Part shown: positions 18,281 through 27,434 of the stretch, piece after piece
How the letters are laid out: each line of letters begins with the position of its first letter
How positions within the stretch are numbered: position 1 is the stretch's first letter
Assembly (NCBI GenBank): GCA_039029315.1
Contig: JBCCGK010000061.1
Location: 5,499-69,498 of the forward strand
Direction: 5' to 3'
Length of the DNA stretch: 64,000 nucleotides
Source of the DNA: JBCCCJ01 sp039029315
GTDB lineage: Bacteria > Bacteroidota > Bacteroidia > J057
Made by a program: the position numbers and the translations under genes
Notes under the pieces: generated by a model
What the model was told of the DNA's origin: nothing
Database searches by the model: none
Seen by the model: only the letters and a program-made list of their open reading frames with translations

Positions 18281-19193
18281 TTGAAGCAGCCCAGCGTTCC
18301 ATTGCCCAAATAGCTATACCACCAACCACAATCAATAGAAAAGCAACCCAGGTCTCTCCCATAGCAAGATCTGGCAAATGCCAACTATATCCTGTGATGA
18401 CTTCCTTGATTTCTCCTCCTTCTTTGGTGAATGTCTCCATCTTGGCTTGCTTCCAGGGCCAGATAACCAGAAGAGATCCGAGAACAAAACCTGTCAAAGT
18501 CGAGATCGTAACGTCTTTATAGTTCTTGAATACCCAGGATAGCAATCGAGAGAAGGCCAACAGGCCCAGACCTGCACCTATCGCCACAGGAATCAGAATT
18601 TCCAGATCAAAATTGCTGACGGCTTTGACCATAATCAATTCGTAGTTGCCTAGAATAATCAAGACAAAGGAGCCTGACAATCCTGGAAGGATCATGCTAC
18701 ACATCGCGATCACTCCGCAGATCATCAAATATATCAGTGAATCGTTTGGGTTGCTGGGAACCATTAATGCTAAAAAGACAGCCAAACCTGTCCCAATCAC
18801 AAAAGCAGAAATACTCGCTGTGTTCCAATTTTGTACCGTTTTTCCAACGAAATACACAGACAGCAAAATCAATCCGAAAAAGAATGCCATGACCCACTTC
18901 TCATAGGTAGGATCTTCCAGAAGAATTTCCAGTATTTTGGCTAGCGAAACGATGCTGACAGCAATCCCCCCAAAAATCATCAACAGGAATGTCCCATTGA
19001 TGTGCGCCCAAAATCCTTTCAGGTCGAACTTCAGGAGTTTTTGGATCGCTGTCAAATCAAAAGACTTCACAGAATCGATCAATTCCTCATATATACCAGT
19101 GATAAGAGCAATGGTGCCGCCGGACACGCCTGGGATCACATTGGCTGCTCCCATAGCCAGGCCCTTGAGAAATAAAATGACATTTGATTTCAT
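18264..19193 (-). CDS. DUF368 membrane protein, polyprenyl-phosphate transporter family
   Basis: This 309-residue polytopic protein is a clear DUF368 member: it starts FLKGLAMGAANVIPGVSGGT, the family's hallmark, and has the second copy ILPGLSGSFVLIILGNYE. Members (PopT type) have been shown to return undecaprenyl phosphate to the inner face of the membrane for wall and envelope synthesis. I chose the ATG at 19193 (MKSNVILFLK); an ATG at 19304 would add 37 unconserved residues and run into the terminator. It is preceded by a consensus promoter and an intrinsic terminator in its leader, suggesting attenuation. Its end overlaps the adhesin gene by 17 bp. Confidence 0.93.
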   Translation of the reverse strand: MKSNVILFLKGLAMGAANVIPGVSGGTIALITGIYEELIDSVKSFDLTAIQKLLKFDLKGFWAHINGTFLLMIFGGIAVSIVSLAKILEILLEDPTYEKWVMAFFFGLILLSVYFVGKTVQNWNTASISAFVIGTGLAVFLALMVPSNPNDSLIYLMICGVIAMCSMILPGLSGSFVLIILGNYELIMVKAVSNFDLEILIPVAIGAGLGLLAFSRLLSWVFKNYKDVTISTLTGFVLGSLLVIWPWKQAKMETFTKEGGEIKEVITGYSWHLPDLAMGETWVAFLLIVVGGIAIWAMERWAASTNESV

Positions 19194-19304
19194 GGCCGCA
19201 AAGCTAGAAAAAATTGGCAGGAAGTAGTACATTCTCCCTTTGAATGGCTCAAAATAGTGTGAATTTGGAAAAGGAAGGAACAAATGTGTACAACAGAAGT
19301 GCAT

Positions 19305-19348
19305 AAAAAAATTAGGGGACTCTATCCCACTGGGAGAGTCAACCCTAA
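19305..19348 (-). terminator. Intrinsic terminator upstream of the DUF368 gene
   Basis: Reading the minus strand, the stem is TTAGGG / CCCTAA outside, GACTCT / AGAGTC inside and CCC / GGG at the tip, with a 3-nt loop and a run of seven T residues. It lies 112 bp before the DUF368 start and more than 300 bp after the scpA stop. It therefore ends either a small RNA or the leader of the DUF368 transcript. Confidence 0.8.
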
Positions 19349-19384
19349 CCCCTAGCTTCTGTATCTGGCGTAATGTCTAACAGA
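19305..19384 (-). ncRNA. Putative leader RNA or small RNA
   Basis: The promoter at 19391-19421 and the terminator at 19305-19348 define a predicted transcript of about 80 nt. Its 5' part can form a small hairpin (TCTGT/ACAGA, about 19358-19384) before the terminator. It could be an attenuator for the DUF368 gene or an independent sRNA. I do not recognise any known RNA family in it. Confidence 0.45.
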
Positions 19385-19390
19385 ACACTT

Positions 19391-19421
19391 CAAAAGTAAT
19401 GGGCTTAATCCATTTTTCAAA
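19391..19421 (-). promoter_or_regulatory. Bacteroidota-type promoter (TTTG-N19-TACTTTTG)
   Basis: On the minus strand TTTG (19418-19421) is followed after 19 bp by TACTTTTG (19391-19398). Both elements match the known Bacteroidota -33/-7 consensus TTTG and TAnnTTTG with the preferred spacing. Transcription would begin near 19384 and run into the terminator at 19348-19305. Confidence 0.55.
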
Positions 19422-19656
19422 AAATATCTCAATGCTAATATTTTTCAGATGGAAAGGTTTTACTGGAAGTGAACATCGTATCTGGCATCCAAAGAAGTAA
19501 GGTTTGATACGATTTTATCCCTTAATTTCCTCCCATTCCCTCTTCCTGTAGCGGGAGTGCATATGAAGCTTTTGACAAAGGTGTAATTCAGTGATCAGGA
19601 ATTCTCGAATTTTTGACTTTCTGCGAAGTAAGAAGTAGGATTTTTTTCTTTCGTTT

Positions 19657-20430
19657 TCACTCAACTTCCCCTTCTTTTCGAGTCAGCCAAAAGTTGTTAA
19701 ATCCCTCTCCAATCGTGATGGTGAGTCGTTGGGCTTGGACCAGCTCCAGGATGGCGAGAAAGCTAAAGACAATATATATTTCGTTGAGATCTTTGGATAC
19801 AAAGGCAATGAAGTCTATGTGTTGAGTCTGAGATACCTCATGGAGCATTCGGTCCTTGATTTCTTCTACAGTATAAGGATACTGACGGATGACGTGTCGG
19901 GGTTTCTGGATTTTTTCATGATGCTTCTCCCAGATTCTTTGAAAAGCTCTCATGATGGTATATAGATCCATTCCATGAAGCTCTTCCTCTGGGAACTCCG
20001 ATTGCATAAAGAGTTTTTCTTCATTTTTGGAAAAACCACGCTTTATGCGTTCCAGTTGATCTGCTTCCATAGACACCAACTCCGACAAGACCAACTTATA
20101 GCGTTTATACTCCAACAACCTTTTGACCAGTTCCTCTCTGGGATCTATCTCCTCCCCAGCCTCATTCAACACAGGGCGGGGGAGAAGCATCTTGGCTTTG
20201 ATGCGCATCAGTGTGCTGGCTACCAGGATGAACTCTGCTGCGAGTTCTATGTTCATTTCCTGAGCAGCTTGCATATAATTCAGAAAATCCTGGGTAATCT
20301 TGGCGATAGGAATATCGTGAATATCCAGTTCGTCCCGCTCAATGAAGAACAATAACAAATCAAATGGTCCTTCAAACTGTGGGAGTTCGATTCGGTAGGT
20401 CTCGTTGGTTGGAGAAGAGGCAGTACTCAT
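19657..20430 (-). CDS. scpA: Segregation and condensation protein A
   Basis: ScpA is the kleisin that bridges the SMC dimer in the bacterial condensin. This 257-residue protein has the N-terminal kleisin signature YRIELPQFEGPFDLLLFFIERDEL and the C-terminal winged helix. No scpB or smc gene is in the window. The start overlaps the stop of the anti-sigma-like gene (ATGA, 4 bp), an unusual partner, suggesting co-transcription with the sigma factor cluster. Confidence 0.93.
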   Translation of the reverse strand: MSTASSPTNETYRIELPQFEGPFDLLLFFIERDELDIHDIPIAKITQDFLNYMQAAQEMNIELAAEFILVASTLMRIKAKMLLPRPVLNEAGEEIDPREELVKRLLEYKRYKLVLSELVSMEADQLERIKRGFSKNEEKLFMQSEFPEEELHGMDLYTIMRAFQRIWEKHHEKIQKPRHVIRQYPYTVEEIKDRMLHEVSQTQHIDFIAFVSKDLNEIYIVFSFLAILELVQAQRLTITIGEGFNNFWLTRKEGEVE

Positions 20431-21929
20431 TGATTCTTCAAACTATCCAGTTGCACCTGAGCTTTTTCCTGATGCAAGTTTGTAGACTCTCCCAAACTTT
20501 GCAAATGCTTTTTTGCAGCTCTGGACCGCCCCAAAGTCAAATATACTTGTGCCAATTCCCATTTGGCATCATGATAGATCTTGGAATCCAAATTGTTTAG
20601 GATGAGCTTGTAATAAGGTACTGCTTTTGATGGTTGTTTATCGGCTGTGTAGTTCAGCCCCATCATATACATCGCTGACTCATTATCTGGAGAACTATCC
20701 AGGACTTCCTGGATTTTCAGTCGGGCATCTTCATACTGTCCCTCAGCTTGCAAGGTCGATGCTTCTTCTAACAAATCTGCAATCAAAGCTGCTCTTGCTC
20801 TCTTGGCCTTGATCCGTTCCTCTTCTGTCATCTTAGGAACCTGCTCATATTTGGTATCCCGTTCTTTGGAGGTTTTCATCCTGTCTATTTTACTCTCCTG
20901 GCGACGAGATCGATTGGATCGGCCCATTTTTTCTTGCAAGACCACTGAATTGCTGAATTCTTTATCGTCTACTTGATGTTCTGGAATTTGAGCAAGTTCT
21001 TCTTTTGACAGATAGGGTTGTTCGTTGTTCTTGCCAGTTACTGAATCTGCCATTCCGGCAACAGTATTCGCTGTATTTGAATCCAAAAAGTCATCTTCGT
21101 CTGCCACAATATCAGCAGGCGACTCGGCAGGAGCTACCTCCCGCTCCAAAGGAGCTGGAATCACAGGAGGAGGGGATGTTTGGGTAACAACAGGGCTATT
21201 GACGATTTCATTATCCTCTTGTTGTGTCTCTAATACTTTTCTGGTCGCTATATCAGGCCCGCTTGCACCTCCTTGCTCATTCTGTATCGGCTCCAGGAAT
21301 TGAGATTGATCTTTGTTGGTCTCCGTCGCTGAGAAAGGAACTTCGAATGCAGGAATGTTATCAGCGCCCTCAACGGGAACGGGATTGCTAAAGTCTGATG
21401 CAGGATTTGTCTCCGGAGTAGCAGGTTGTTGGAAAGTCGTTGTTTCTGTTTCACCTTCTGTGTCGCGGAGAGATTCAGCAGAGGCAATGGGCGCTTCTTC
21501 CTCTACCATTGTTGAGGTTGTTATCCTTTCTGCGTGAGAAGTTTGTTTGAATTGGATCAATTCTCTCACCAACCACACACTGACCAGAAGCAGAGAAATA
21601 CCTGCTGCAATGGACAAGGATAATTGTGTATAAGTCCTGGGCTGTACTCTGGATTTTCTTTTGCTGTTCAGTTGACGTTTTTTGCTTTTGTCGAGCAATC
21701 GCGTTCTGGATTGGGTCTTAATTCGAGTGATTGCCTGATTCATGCCCGAGGCATCATTGACCTGAGACAATCCTTCCATTACATCCGCAAATAAAGGATC
21801 GTCTACCATTCGGGATTCCAGTTCCACACGTTCCGCTTCTGACATCTCCCCATTGAGGTATCGATTCAATTGATCCAGTGAAGGAAATTGGCCCTGTTCT
21901 CCATCATTTATGTATGTAAACTCACTCAT
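20427..21929 (-). CDS. Membrane anti-sigma-like protein with TPR domain
   Basis: This 500-residue protein has a short N-terminal cytoplasmic part with the YLNGEMSEAERVELESRMV motif common in Bacteroidota anti-sigma factors, one membrane segment (about 103-121, LSLSIAAGISLLLVSVWLV), a long low-complexity Pro/Thr/Glu-rich periplasmic linker (about 130-390) and C-terminal TPR repeats (about 395-490). It lies 5 bp after the ECF sigma factor gene, which supports a role in holding that sigma factor. The canonical zinc-binding HxxxCxxC motif is absent. The TPR part may sense envelope or protein partners; this is inference. Confidence 0.8.
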   Translation of the reverse strand: MSEFTYINDGEQGQFPSLDQLNRYLNGEMSEAERVELESRMVDDPLFADVMEGLSQVNDASGMNQAITRIKTQSRTRLLDKSKKRQLNSKRKSRVQPRTYTQLSLSIAAGISLLLVSVWLVRELIQFKQTSHAERITTSTMVEEEAPIASAESLRDTEGETETTTFQQPATPETNPASDFSNPVPVEGADNIPAFEVPFSATETNKDQSQFLEPIQNEQGGASGPDIATRKVLETQQEDNEIVNSPVVTQTSPPPVIPAPLEREVAPAESPADIVADEDDFLDSNTANTVAGMADSVTGKNNEQPYLSKEELAQIPEHQVDDKEFSNSVVLQEKMGRSNRSRRQESKIDRMKTSKERDTKYEQVPKMTEEERIKAKRARAALIADLLEEASTLQAEGQYEDARLKIQEVLDSSPDNESAMYMMGLNYTADKQPSKAVPYYKLILNNLDSKIYHDAKWELAQVYLTLGRSRAAKKHLQSLGESTNLHQEKAQVQLDSLKNQ

Positions 21930-21934
21930 ATTTC

Positions 21935-22594
21935 TTAATCACTAGCAGCCTCTTTTGAGCTTTTCGCTGAACTTTTTGCCGAACTTGTTTGGGGTAAAGG
22001 CTGGGGTGCAGCCATCTTTTCCATTTGAATCTTTAAGTTCCGCTTTCCATTTTGGATATAACTCTTAACCTGCTTCATGGTATAACCTGTCTCCTCAGAG
22101 ACTTCCTGATAGCTTTTTTGCTGAAGGTAAAACAATTCTACACATATTTTCTGTTCCTGTTTGAGCACTCCGATCGCCTTTCGCATCAATGCCAATTGTT
22201 GCTCTTTCTCATTCCCTTCACCCAATAGAGAGAAATCTTCGCTTGATTCCACAAGCGCCTGTTCAGTTTCCAAAAAGATATCTTCTTTATGGCGGAGGCG
22301 TTTTTTCTTCTCCAGAAATACCAGACATTGATTCTTCGTAACCGTATGAAGCCAGTACTTGAATGTCTTGATTTCGTACTTGCGAAGGTCTGAGATTAAT
22401 TTCTCAAATACTTGCATCGCCACATCTTCACTCTCCGTTTCATTTTTCAAATACTTCATGCAGACCAAAAAGACGATATGTGTATACCGTTCAAAGAGCT
22501 CTCCCACATAGATGGGATTCTCTTCTTTCCGATAGTGATCAATCAAGACTTCATCGGATAACTCTTTGATATGTTTGTGCTTATGTGGCAGCAT
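21935..22594 (-). CDS. ECF-type RNA polymerase sigma factor
   Basis: This 219-residue protein is a sigma-70 family ECF factor. Region 2 is visible around SEDVAMQVFEKLI and WLHTVTKNQ, and region 4 around CVELFYLQQKSYQEVSEETGYTMKQVKSYIQNGKRNLK. A Ser/Ala/Lys-rich tail of about 25 residues follows region 4. It is the first gene of a run with the anti-sigma-like TPR gene and scpA. Target promoters are unknown; the long palindrome immediately upstream leaves under 40 bp before it. Confidence 0.92.
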   Translation of the reverse strand: MLPHKHKHIKELSDEVLIDHYRKEENPIYVGELFERYTHIVFLVCMKYLKNETESEDVAMQVFEKLISDLRKYEIKTFKYWLHTVTKNQCLVFLEKKKRLRHKEDIFLETEQALVESSEDFSLLGEGNEKEQQLALMRKAIGVLKQEQKICVELFYLQQKSYQEVSEETGYTMKQVKSYIQNGKRNLKIQMEKMAAPQPLPQTSSAKSSAKSSKEAASD

Positions 22595-22934
22595 GATTGA
22601 ATATACGAATATACCAGAAAGAAGGATAACTTGCTAAGAGACTGTTTGGGAATCTGTGCTGAGAATTTTTAGGGTGTGTTTTTTTCTCAGACAAGGCTAT
22701 TTTTTGTTCTCATAGTAGTGCTATGGGAACAAAAAAAGCCGCCGGATGAGGAAAAAAGACGCATACAAAAAATTAGTGACAGATGTTCAAACAGTCTCTT
22801 AGTTTACATAAAACCTCCTCCACTAAGTTCAGGCTTTTCTTTCGTGCTCAATTTTCAACAGTTCTTATACAACAAAAGGCCAGGGAATTCCCCGGCCCAG
22901 GTTGTAAACACATTTTGATTTATATGACTAAGTG
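22595..22934. other. Intergenic region filled by a long palindrome
   Basis: Half of this 340-bp gap is the long palindromic element at 22634-22802. The remaining 130 bp next to the caspase-like gene contain nothing I can identify. Confidence 0.5.
22634..22802. repeat. Long imperfect palindromic element A (169 bp)
   Basis: Two 82-bp arms (22634-22715 and 22721-22802) are inverted copies of each other around a 5-bp centre TAGTG. The outer 15 bp (CTAAGAGACTGTTTG) are a perfect match, as is ATCTGT further in, and the centre forms a GTTCTCATAG/CTATGGGAAC hairpin. The ends are near-identical terminal repeats, as in a MITE or palindrome unit. No coding sequence of note lies inside. Confidence 0.8.
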
Positions 22935-24671
22935 TTATCGTCGGTGGAAAACAAACACGCCACCCTCATCTCCTGCTCTTCTAAGAGAGCTTCCTTGTGG
23001 GGTCTGCGCAGTGTTTCTTTCTACAGCGACAGAAACAGCATCAATCAGTTGCTTGGCTTGAATTGTCTTATCAGTATTGTTTCTGAGGTAGCGAATCAGA
23101 TAGCGAGCGAATGGACTGTTCTGACCGGGCTGTCCATCCCATACTTTCTCGATATCCCCGGAAGTAAAGGCCCAGCGTGATTTGGCATTTTCGTTGAGGT
23201 GTCCACGATAGGTAGCGAACAATGAACCAGCATAACAAGCATCTGCAATCAGGAAGGTGTGCTTGGTATTGATCGTTCTCAGATAATCGTGAATCGTAGA
23301 GTTGCGGATGAAATCAGGAATCTTGTTCAGTCTTGCATTGACAGGGACCCAATAGCCAAGCTCAGAAGCTTCGTCATAGTATCCGTGGCCTGCATAGTAG
23401 ATCAGGAGGTTATCATCTTCTGACAGCATTTCCTGAAGAGACTCGAAGGTTTCCAGGATATTTTCGCGGCTCGCTTCTTCGTTGAACAAGGTGATGACAT
23501 TTTCCTGCTCAAACTGATAATGGGAAGTCAAAGTGCCTGAAATGTCTCGGCAATCTTTCACAGCATTGTGAAGCGGAGTCCAGTTGTCATATTTGTTGAC
23601 GCCTATCAGCAGCAAATAGTTTTTGCCTTTTCTGACTGGGGCCGTAAAAGTATTTTCTTTCTGATTTCTGCTTTGAGTTGGTTCAGCTGTAGGGGCTGAG
23701 TAGGAATACATCAGCGGTTGGTCCTGAATATATTCCATCTGAAAGTCAGATTGAGAAGTATTTTCGAATACGTCTTTGGCTACGATTTGAATTTCTGTGA
23801 TTCCATCGGGAAGTGTAAGAGATGCTGTAAAGATTCCCTGAGGAGACACTGTGATTGGTTGATGATTGATCATCAGGGTTACAGGACCAGAGACATCATA
23901 TACTTTCCCTTTGATGATTTGATGTCTTTCACTGAATCTTGCTTTGACAGATCCATCCAATCTGGGCTCCAGCAAAGTGATTTGTGGGCCGGTTCCATCA
24001 ACAGTTCTTATTTCTGAAATTCGAAGATTGTCAACCTCTACTGCCATATGACCACCAATGGTGAATCCAAATTCATTTCCAAAGAAACTTCTGGCTGGCA
24101 TCTGAGCAACTAATTCATGATTGATAAAGAAATACCACTGATCAGCGATTTTTCGAACCATCAATGAATTGTATGAATACTTGCTCAAGACTTTGCAGGA
24201 GGTCCATCCTTTCAGGTCAGTGGTGCGACCTCGATCATACTTTGTGATGCGGAAGTTCCCTCTTGGGCTGAAGAAAAAATTGTATTCGCTTCCTCTGACA
24301 TCACGCCCAAAGGTCAGGCCTGTCATGCTTTGGTCTGAGCCTTTTACATACCGCATGACAATCTCAACCTCATAATTGCCGGACTGATTCATGGGAACCA
24401 ACCGACGCTTGGTATAGGTATGTGGAGTTTTGGAAGCGCAATAGTAATCGCCATCTTCAATACGCTCATTCAAATAGAGATTGCCTAAATCCCATTTATA
24501 GCGATTGTCTTCAAATAAATCCCAAAAAGCTACCTGTTTGTCTCTATCTGGAATACCGTAGAAATTTTCAGGCTCCCAGCTTGATTGAGAATACCCTAAA
24601 CTACTACAAACAAAAAGCAAGGTTATTACGCAGCAAAAGACTTGGTAGCAGAAAGTGTTAAGGAGTCTCAT
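22935..24671 (-). CDS. Secreted caspase-like (C14) peptidase
   Basis: This 578-residue protein has a signal peptide (MRLLNTFCYQVFCCVITLLF...), a lectin/LamG-like or DUF1080-like beta domain (about 40-220), an Ig-like domain (about 230-315) and a C-terminal caspase domain (about 350-575). The catalytic dyad is visible: His429 in IYYAGHGYYD and Cys479 in IADACYAGSLF. Metacaspase-type C14 enzymes cleave after basic residues. The start is the ATG at 24671; a TTG two codons upstream is less likely. No obvious regulator is adjacent, though the sigma/anti-sigma pair lies downstream across the palindrome. Being exported, it may act on envelope or external proteins. Confidence 0.93.
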   Translation of the reverse strand: MRLLNTFCYQVFCCVITLLFVCSSLGYSQSSWEPENFYGIPDRDKQVAFWDLFEDNRYKWDLGNLYLNERIEDGDYYCASKTPHTYTKRRLVPMNQSGNYEVEIVMRYVKGSDQSMTGLTFGRDVRGSEYNFFFSPRGNFRITKYDRGRTTDLKGWTSCKVLSKYSYNSLMVRKIADQWYFFINHELVAQMPARSFFGNEFGFTIGGHMAVEVDNLRISEIRTVDGTGPQITLLEPRLDGSVKARFSERHQIIKGKVYDVSGPVTLMINHQPITVSPQGIFTASLTLPDGITEIQIVAKDVFENTSQSDFQMEYIQDQPLMYSYSAPTAEPTQSRNQKENTFTAPVRKGKNYLLLIGVNKYDNWTPLHNAVKDCRDISGTLTSHYQFEQENVITLFNEEASRENILETFESLQEMLSEDDNLLIYYAGHGYYDEASELGYWVPVNARLNKIPDFIRNSTIHDYLRTINTKHTFLIADACYAGSLFATYRGHLNENAKSRWAFTSGDIEKVWDGQPGQNSPFARYLIRYLRNNTDKTIQAKQLIDAVSVAVERNTAQTPQGSSLRRAGDEGGVFVFHRR

Positions 24672-24809
24672 GTTCAAAATGTGTTGCAGAAATCCAATCC
24701 TAGTTTAAGTCAAAGCAATGAAGACAATTATTCAGGATCTTATCATTTATTCAAATTACCATTCGAAAAAACATCAATCTAGTGAATAATTATCTTTTCA
24801 TAACACTAT

Positions 24810-25826
24810 CTATTTTTCCTCTGGGTTGTGATTTGTCAGTATCGCCATTGTATCAATTCCATCAGCAAAGGTATCCAGTTGAGGCTCTTGCGATTGTCCA
24901 AAAGGAGTGTCTCTCCCGATGATACATTGAATTCTACTACTAGCAGTTTTGAGACTATCTGATATCTCTTCTTCGCTCTGAACTGTTACCACCCGTATTG
25001 TCCCCATGGCAGTATATTCTAAGGAGGTTGAGGGAAGAAACAGAAGATTTTTGGAGGAAATAGCTGGAAGTCCCAAAACCTTCATTCTTGTTTTTTCGTA
25101 CAAAACCCGTTCCAAATAAAGAGGATTGATAAAATTTTGCGTGTAAGCATTCAGATGTTTTATCAATCTTTTTAGGTCAAAGCCTTGGGCCAGAATAAGA
25201 TTACTCACATTTCGACATCCCAATCCATTGTAAAGCAGGATATCCTGGCACAACAATTCAAGTGATTCTTCCTTCACTTCTGGAGTCAATATTGCTACAG
25301 AAAACCTGTTTTTTCGGACAATTCGAGGGATTTCCCTGAATGTTCGATGAAAATATCGAGCACTATTGTTATTTCCTGTGGCAATCAGGTGATCTATAAA
25401 TGCCAATTTTGGAACGATATGAAAGAAATCTTTCAAAAGTGGCAGTTCTTCTAGCCAAATGTCTCTTATCCATTCCATCAATACTCGATCCTGATGAGAG
25501 CATTTGACATAAGCGATGTTCCCACTCAGCAGACAAATCAAGACATCGTGAAATCCTACTAGAGGAACATTGCCTGCAGCAATGATTCCTATTTGCAGAG
25601 GAGTGTCAGGGGGGGCAGGATATCTATCTACAAACGCCTGTATCAGATCCCGATCCAACCATGTCTGGATGGCACGCAAACTCCGGTCAAGGTAGAATTC
25701 GGTAAACCATGGATTGGCTGATAGTGCTTCCTTTACAGTAGATTCAGGGATCTCCTCTAAACAAAAACGCTCAGCCAACATTGCAATACTGTCAATGAGC
25801 TGAGGGCGAAAATTGGATACAAGCAT
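24810..25826 (-). CDS. LuxC-family acyl-CoA reductase
   Basis: This 338-residue protein belongs to the LuxC/acyl-CoA reductase family (aldehyde dehydrogenase fold). The N-terminal nucleotide-binding region (GIIAAGNVPLVGFHDVLICL) and the catalytic Cys segment (YNGLGCRNVSNLIL) are clear. Members reduce fatty acyl groups to aldehydes with NADPH. No other lux genes are nearby and the function in Bacteroidota is unsettled. It is divergent from gatB. Confidence 0.88.
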   Translation of the reverse strand: MLVSNFRPQLIDSIAMLAERFCLEEIPESTVKEALSANPWFTEFYLDRSLRAIQTWLDRDLIQAFVDRYPAPPDTPLQIGIIAAGNVPLVGFHDVLICLLSGNIAYVKCSHQDRVLMEWIRDIWLEELPLLKDFFHIVPKLAFIDHLIATGNNNSARYFHRTFREIPRIVRKNRFSVAILTPEVKEESLELLCQDILLYNGLGCRNVSNLILAQGFDLKRLIKHLNAYTQNFINPLYLERVLYEKTRMKVLGLPAISSKNLLFLPSTSLEYTAMGTIRVVTVQSEEEISDSLKTASSRIQCIIGRDTPFGQSQEPQLDTFADGIDTMAILTNHNPEEK

Positions 25827-25955
25827 GAATAAAGACCAAATATAAATAATTTATCCTACAAAAATCCGGATTCTTGCTCTGTTTCGCAAAAGACCAATGG
25901 TCAATTTTTTCGCCAAATGCCTATCTTGCCACCCGATTAACAGAAAACTAATCTT

Positions 25956-27434
25956 ATGACTGCTGTTGAATCCCATTCGCCAAGCCCTTCCCCCCCCGTT
26001 TGGCAAGCTGTCATCGGTTTGGAGATTCATGTCCAACTCAATACACGTAGCAAGGTGTTCGCAACGGAAGCCTCTGGTTTTCAGAAGAATCCAAATCAGC
26101 ATGTCTCATCTATCAGTCTGGCACATCCAGGCGCTCTGCCTTCTATCAATCAGGAGTGTCTCCAATTGGCAGTCTTGATGGGATTGGCAACCAACTGTAA
26201 GATTCATCAGCATTGCCACTTTGCGAGGAAAAACTACTTTTATCCTGATCTTCCCAAGGGATATCAACTCTCTCAGGACCAAACGCCAATTTGTTATGAG
26301 GGAAAACTGAGTTTTCCGCTTCAGGATGGTTCTTCCTCCACCATTCGTATTCATCAAATTCACATTGAGGAGGATGCAGGTAAGTCCATCCACGACCAAC
26401 ATCCTTCTCAGACCTTTATTGATCTGAATCGCGCTGGTGTCGGCTTGATCGAAATTGTCACAGAACCTGACCTCAGAACAGCCATACAGGCAGGAGCAGC
26501 TGTAGCCGAAATCAGACGTATTGTTCGCTACCTCGGCGTATCAGATGGAAATATGGAGACAGGCAATCTCAGATGTGATGCCAATGTATCTATCATGCCA
26601 GTTGGGAACAAAGAATTTGGAACGAGAGTAGAAATCAAAAATATCAATTCTATTTCCCATGTCATTAAGGCCATCGAGCATGAGATCGATCGGCAAATCC
26701 AATGGGTTGAGGCTGGAAATTCAGTGATACAAGAGACAAGAACGTGGAATGTAGACCTGCAACGCACCCAACCCATGAGGGACAAGGAAACAGCTGATGA
26801 CTATCGTTATTTCCCGGAACCCGACCTCTTGCCTGTATTCATATCAGATGAGGACATTCTCGCTTCAAAAGCCAGGATTCCTCCTCTTCCGGCAGAGAGA
26901 TTCATACGATATCATCATACCTATGGCCTGCCACTCAATGAGTCTATGGCATTGATCGAAGATCGTACGTTCTCAGATTATTTTGAATCCCTGCTTGATT
27001 TGAATCAAACCCCAAAAGCATCTGCCAATTGGTTACTGGGCTCAGTAAGAGCACATTTGAACGAACATCAACTGTCCATCGATGAGTTTGTGCTACAGCC
27101 TGCTCAGCTGAATACCATTATCGAATTGATCCAGAGTGGCCAGATTACCCACCACGCTGCCAAAGAACAACTGTTGCCAGCTATGATCAAGCAGCCTCAA
27201 ACAGCTGCCCTGGAATTGGCCAGAGAATTGGACTTGCTCATCGAATCCAAACAAAATGAGCTTGAGGCTGCCATGGATCGATTGATAGAAAAATTTCCAA
27301 ATGAGACAGCACGCTATCGATCAGGGAAGAAAAAGCTGTTGGGATTTTTTGTCGGGCAGCTTATGCGGGAATTCAAAGGCAAAGCTGATCCCAAGGAAGT
27401 CAATCAGGTCGTACGAACAAAACTCCACTCCTGA
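25956..27434 (+). CDS. gatB: Asp/Glu-tRNA amidotransferase subunit B
   Basis: GatB, the tRNA-binding subunit of the GatCAB amidotransferase, converts misacylated Glu-tRNA(Gln) and Asp-tRNA(Asn). The 492-residue protein starts with the family motif IGLEIHVQLNTRSK and carries the YFYPDLPKGYQLSQ block, the LIEIVTEPDLR segment and the C-terminal YqeY-like tRNA-binding region. gatA and gatC are not in the window. Its stop is about 120 bp before frr. Confidence 0.97.
   Translation: MTAVESHSPSPSPPVWQAVIGLEIHVQLNTRSKVFATEASGFQKNPNQHVSSISLAHPGALPSINQECLQLAVLMGLATNCKIHQHCHFARKNYFYPDLPKGYQLSQDQTPICYEGKLSFPLQDGSSSTIRIHQIHIEEDAGKSIHDQHPSQTFIDLNRAGVGLIEIVTEPDLRTAIQAGAAVAEIRRIVRYLGVSDGNMETGNLRCDANVSIMPVGNKEFGTRVEIKNINSISHVIKAIEHEIDRQIQWVEAGNSVIQETRTWNVDLQRTQPMRDKETADDYRYFPEPDLLPVFISDEDILASKARIPPLPAERFIRYHHTYGLPLNESMALIEDRTFSDYFESLLDLNQTPKASANWLLGSVRAHLNEHQLSIDEFVLQPAQLNTIIELIQSGQITHHAAKEQLLPAMIKQPQTAALELARELDLLIESKQNELEAAMDRLIEKFPNETARYRSGKKKLLGFFVGQLMREFKGKADPKEVNQVVRTKLHS

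Larger units (their letters stand above)
19194..19656. other. Intergenic region carrying a promoter and leader terminator
   Basis: The 463 bp between scpA and the DUF368 gene contain, on the minus strand, a near-perfect Bacteroidota promoter (19391-19421) and a strong terminator hairpin (19305-19348). The remaining 230 bp next to scpA show nothing I can name. Confidence 0.6.

Noticed and set aside
22676..22918. Small plus-strand gene within palindrome A
   Set aside because: The reading frame results from the inverted repeat and has no protein features.
25841..25860. TATATTTG as the promoter of the LuxC-like gene
   Set aside because: It would begin transcription almost at the start codon, and the upstream TTG is only 15 bp away.
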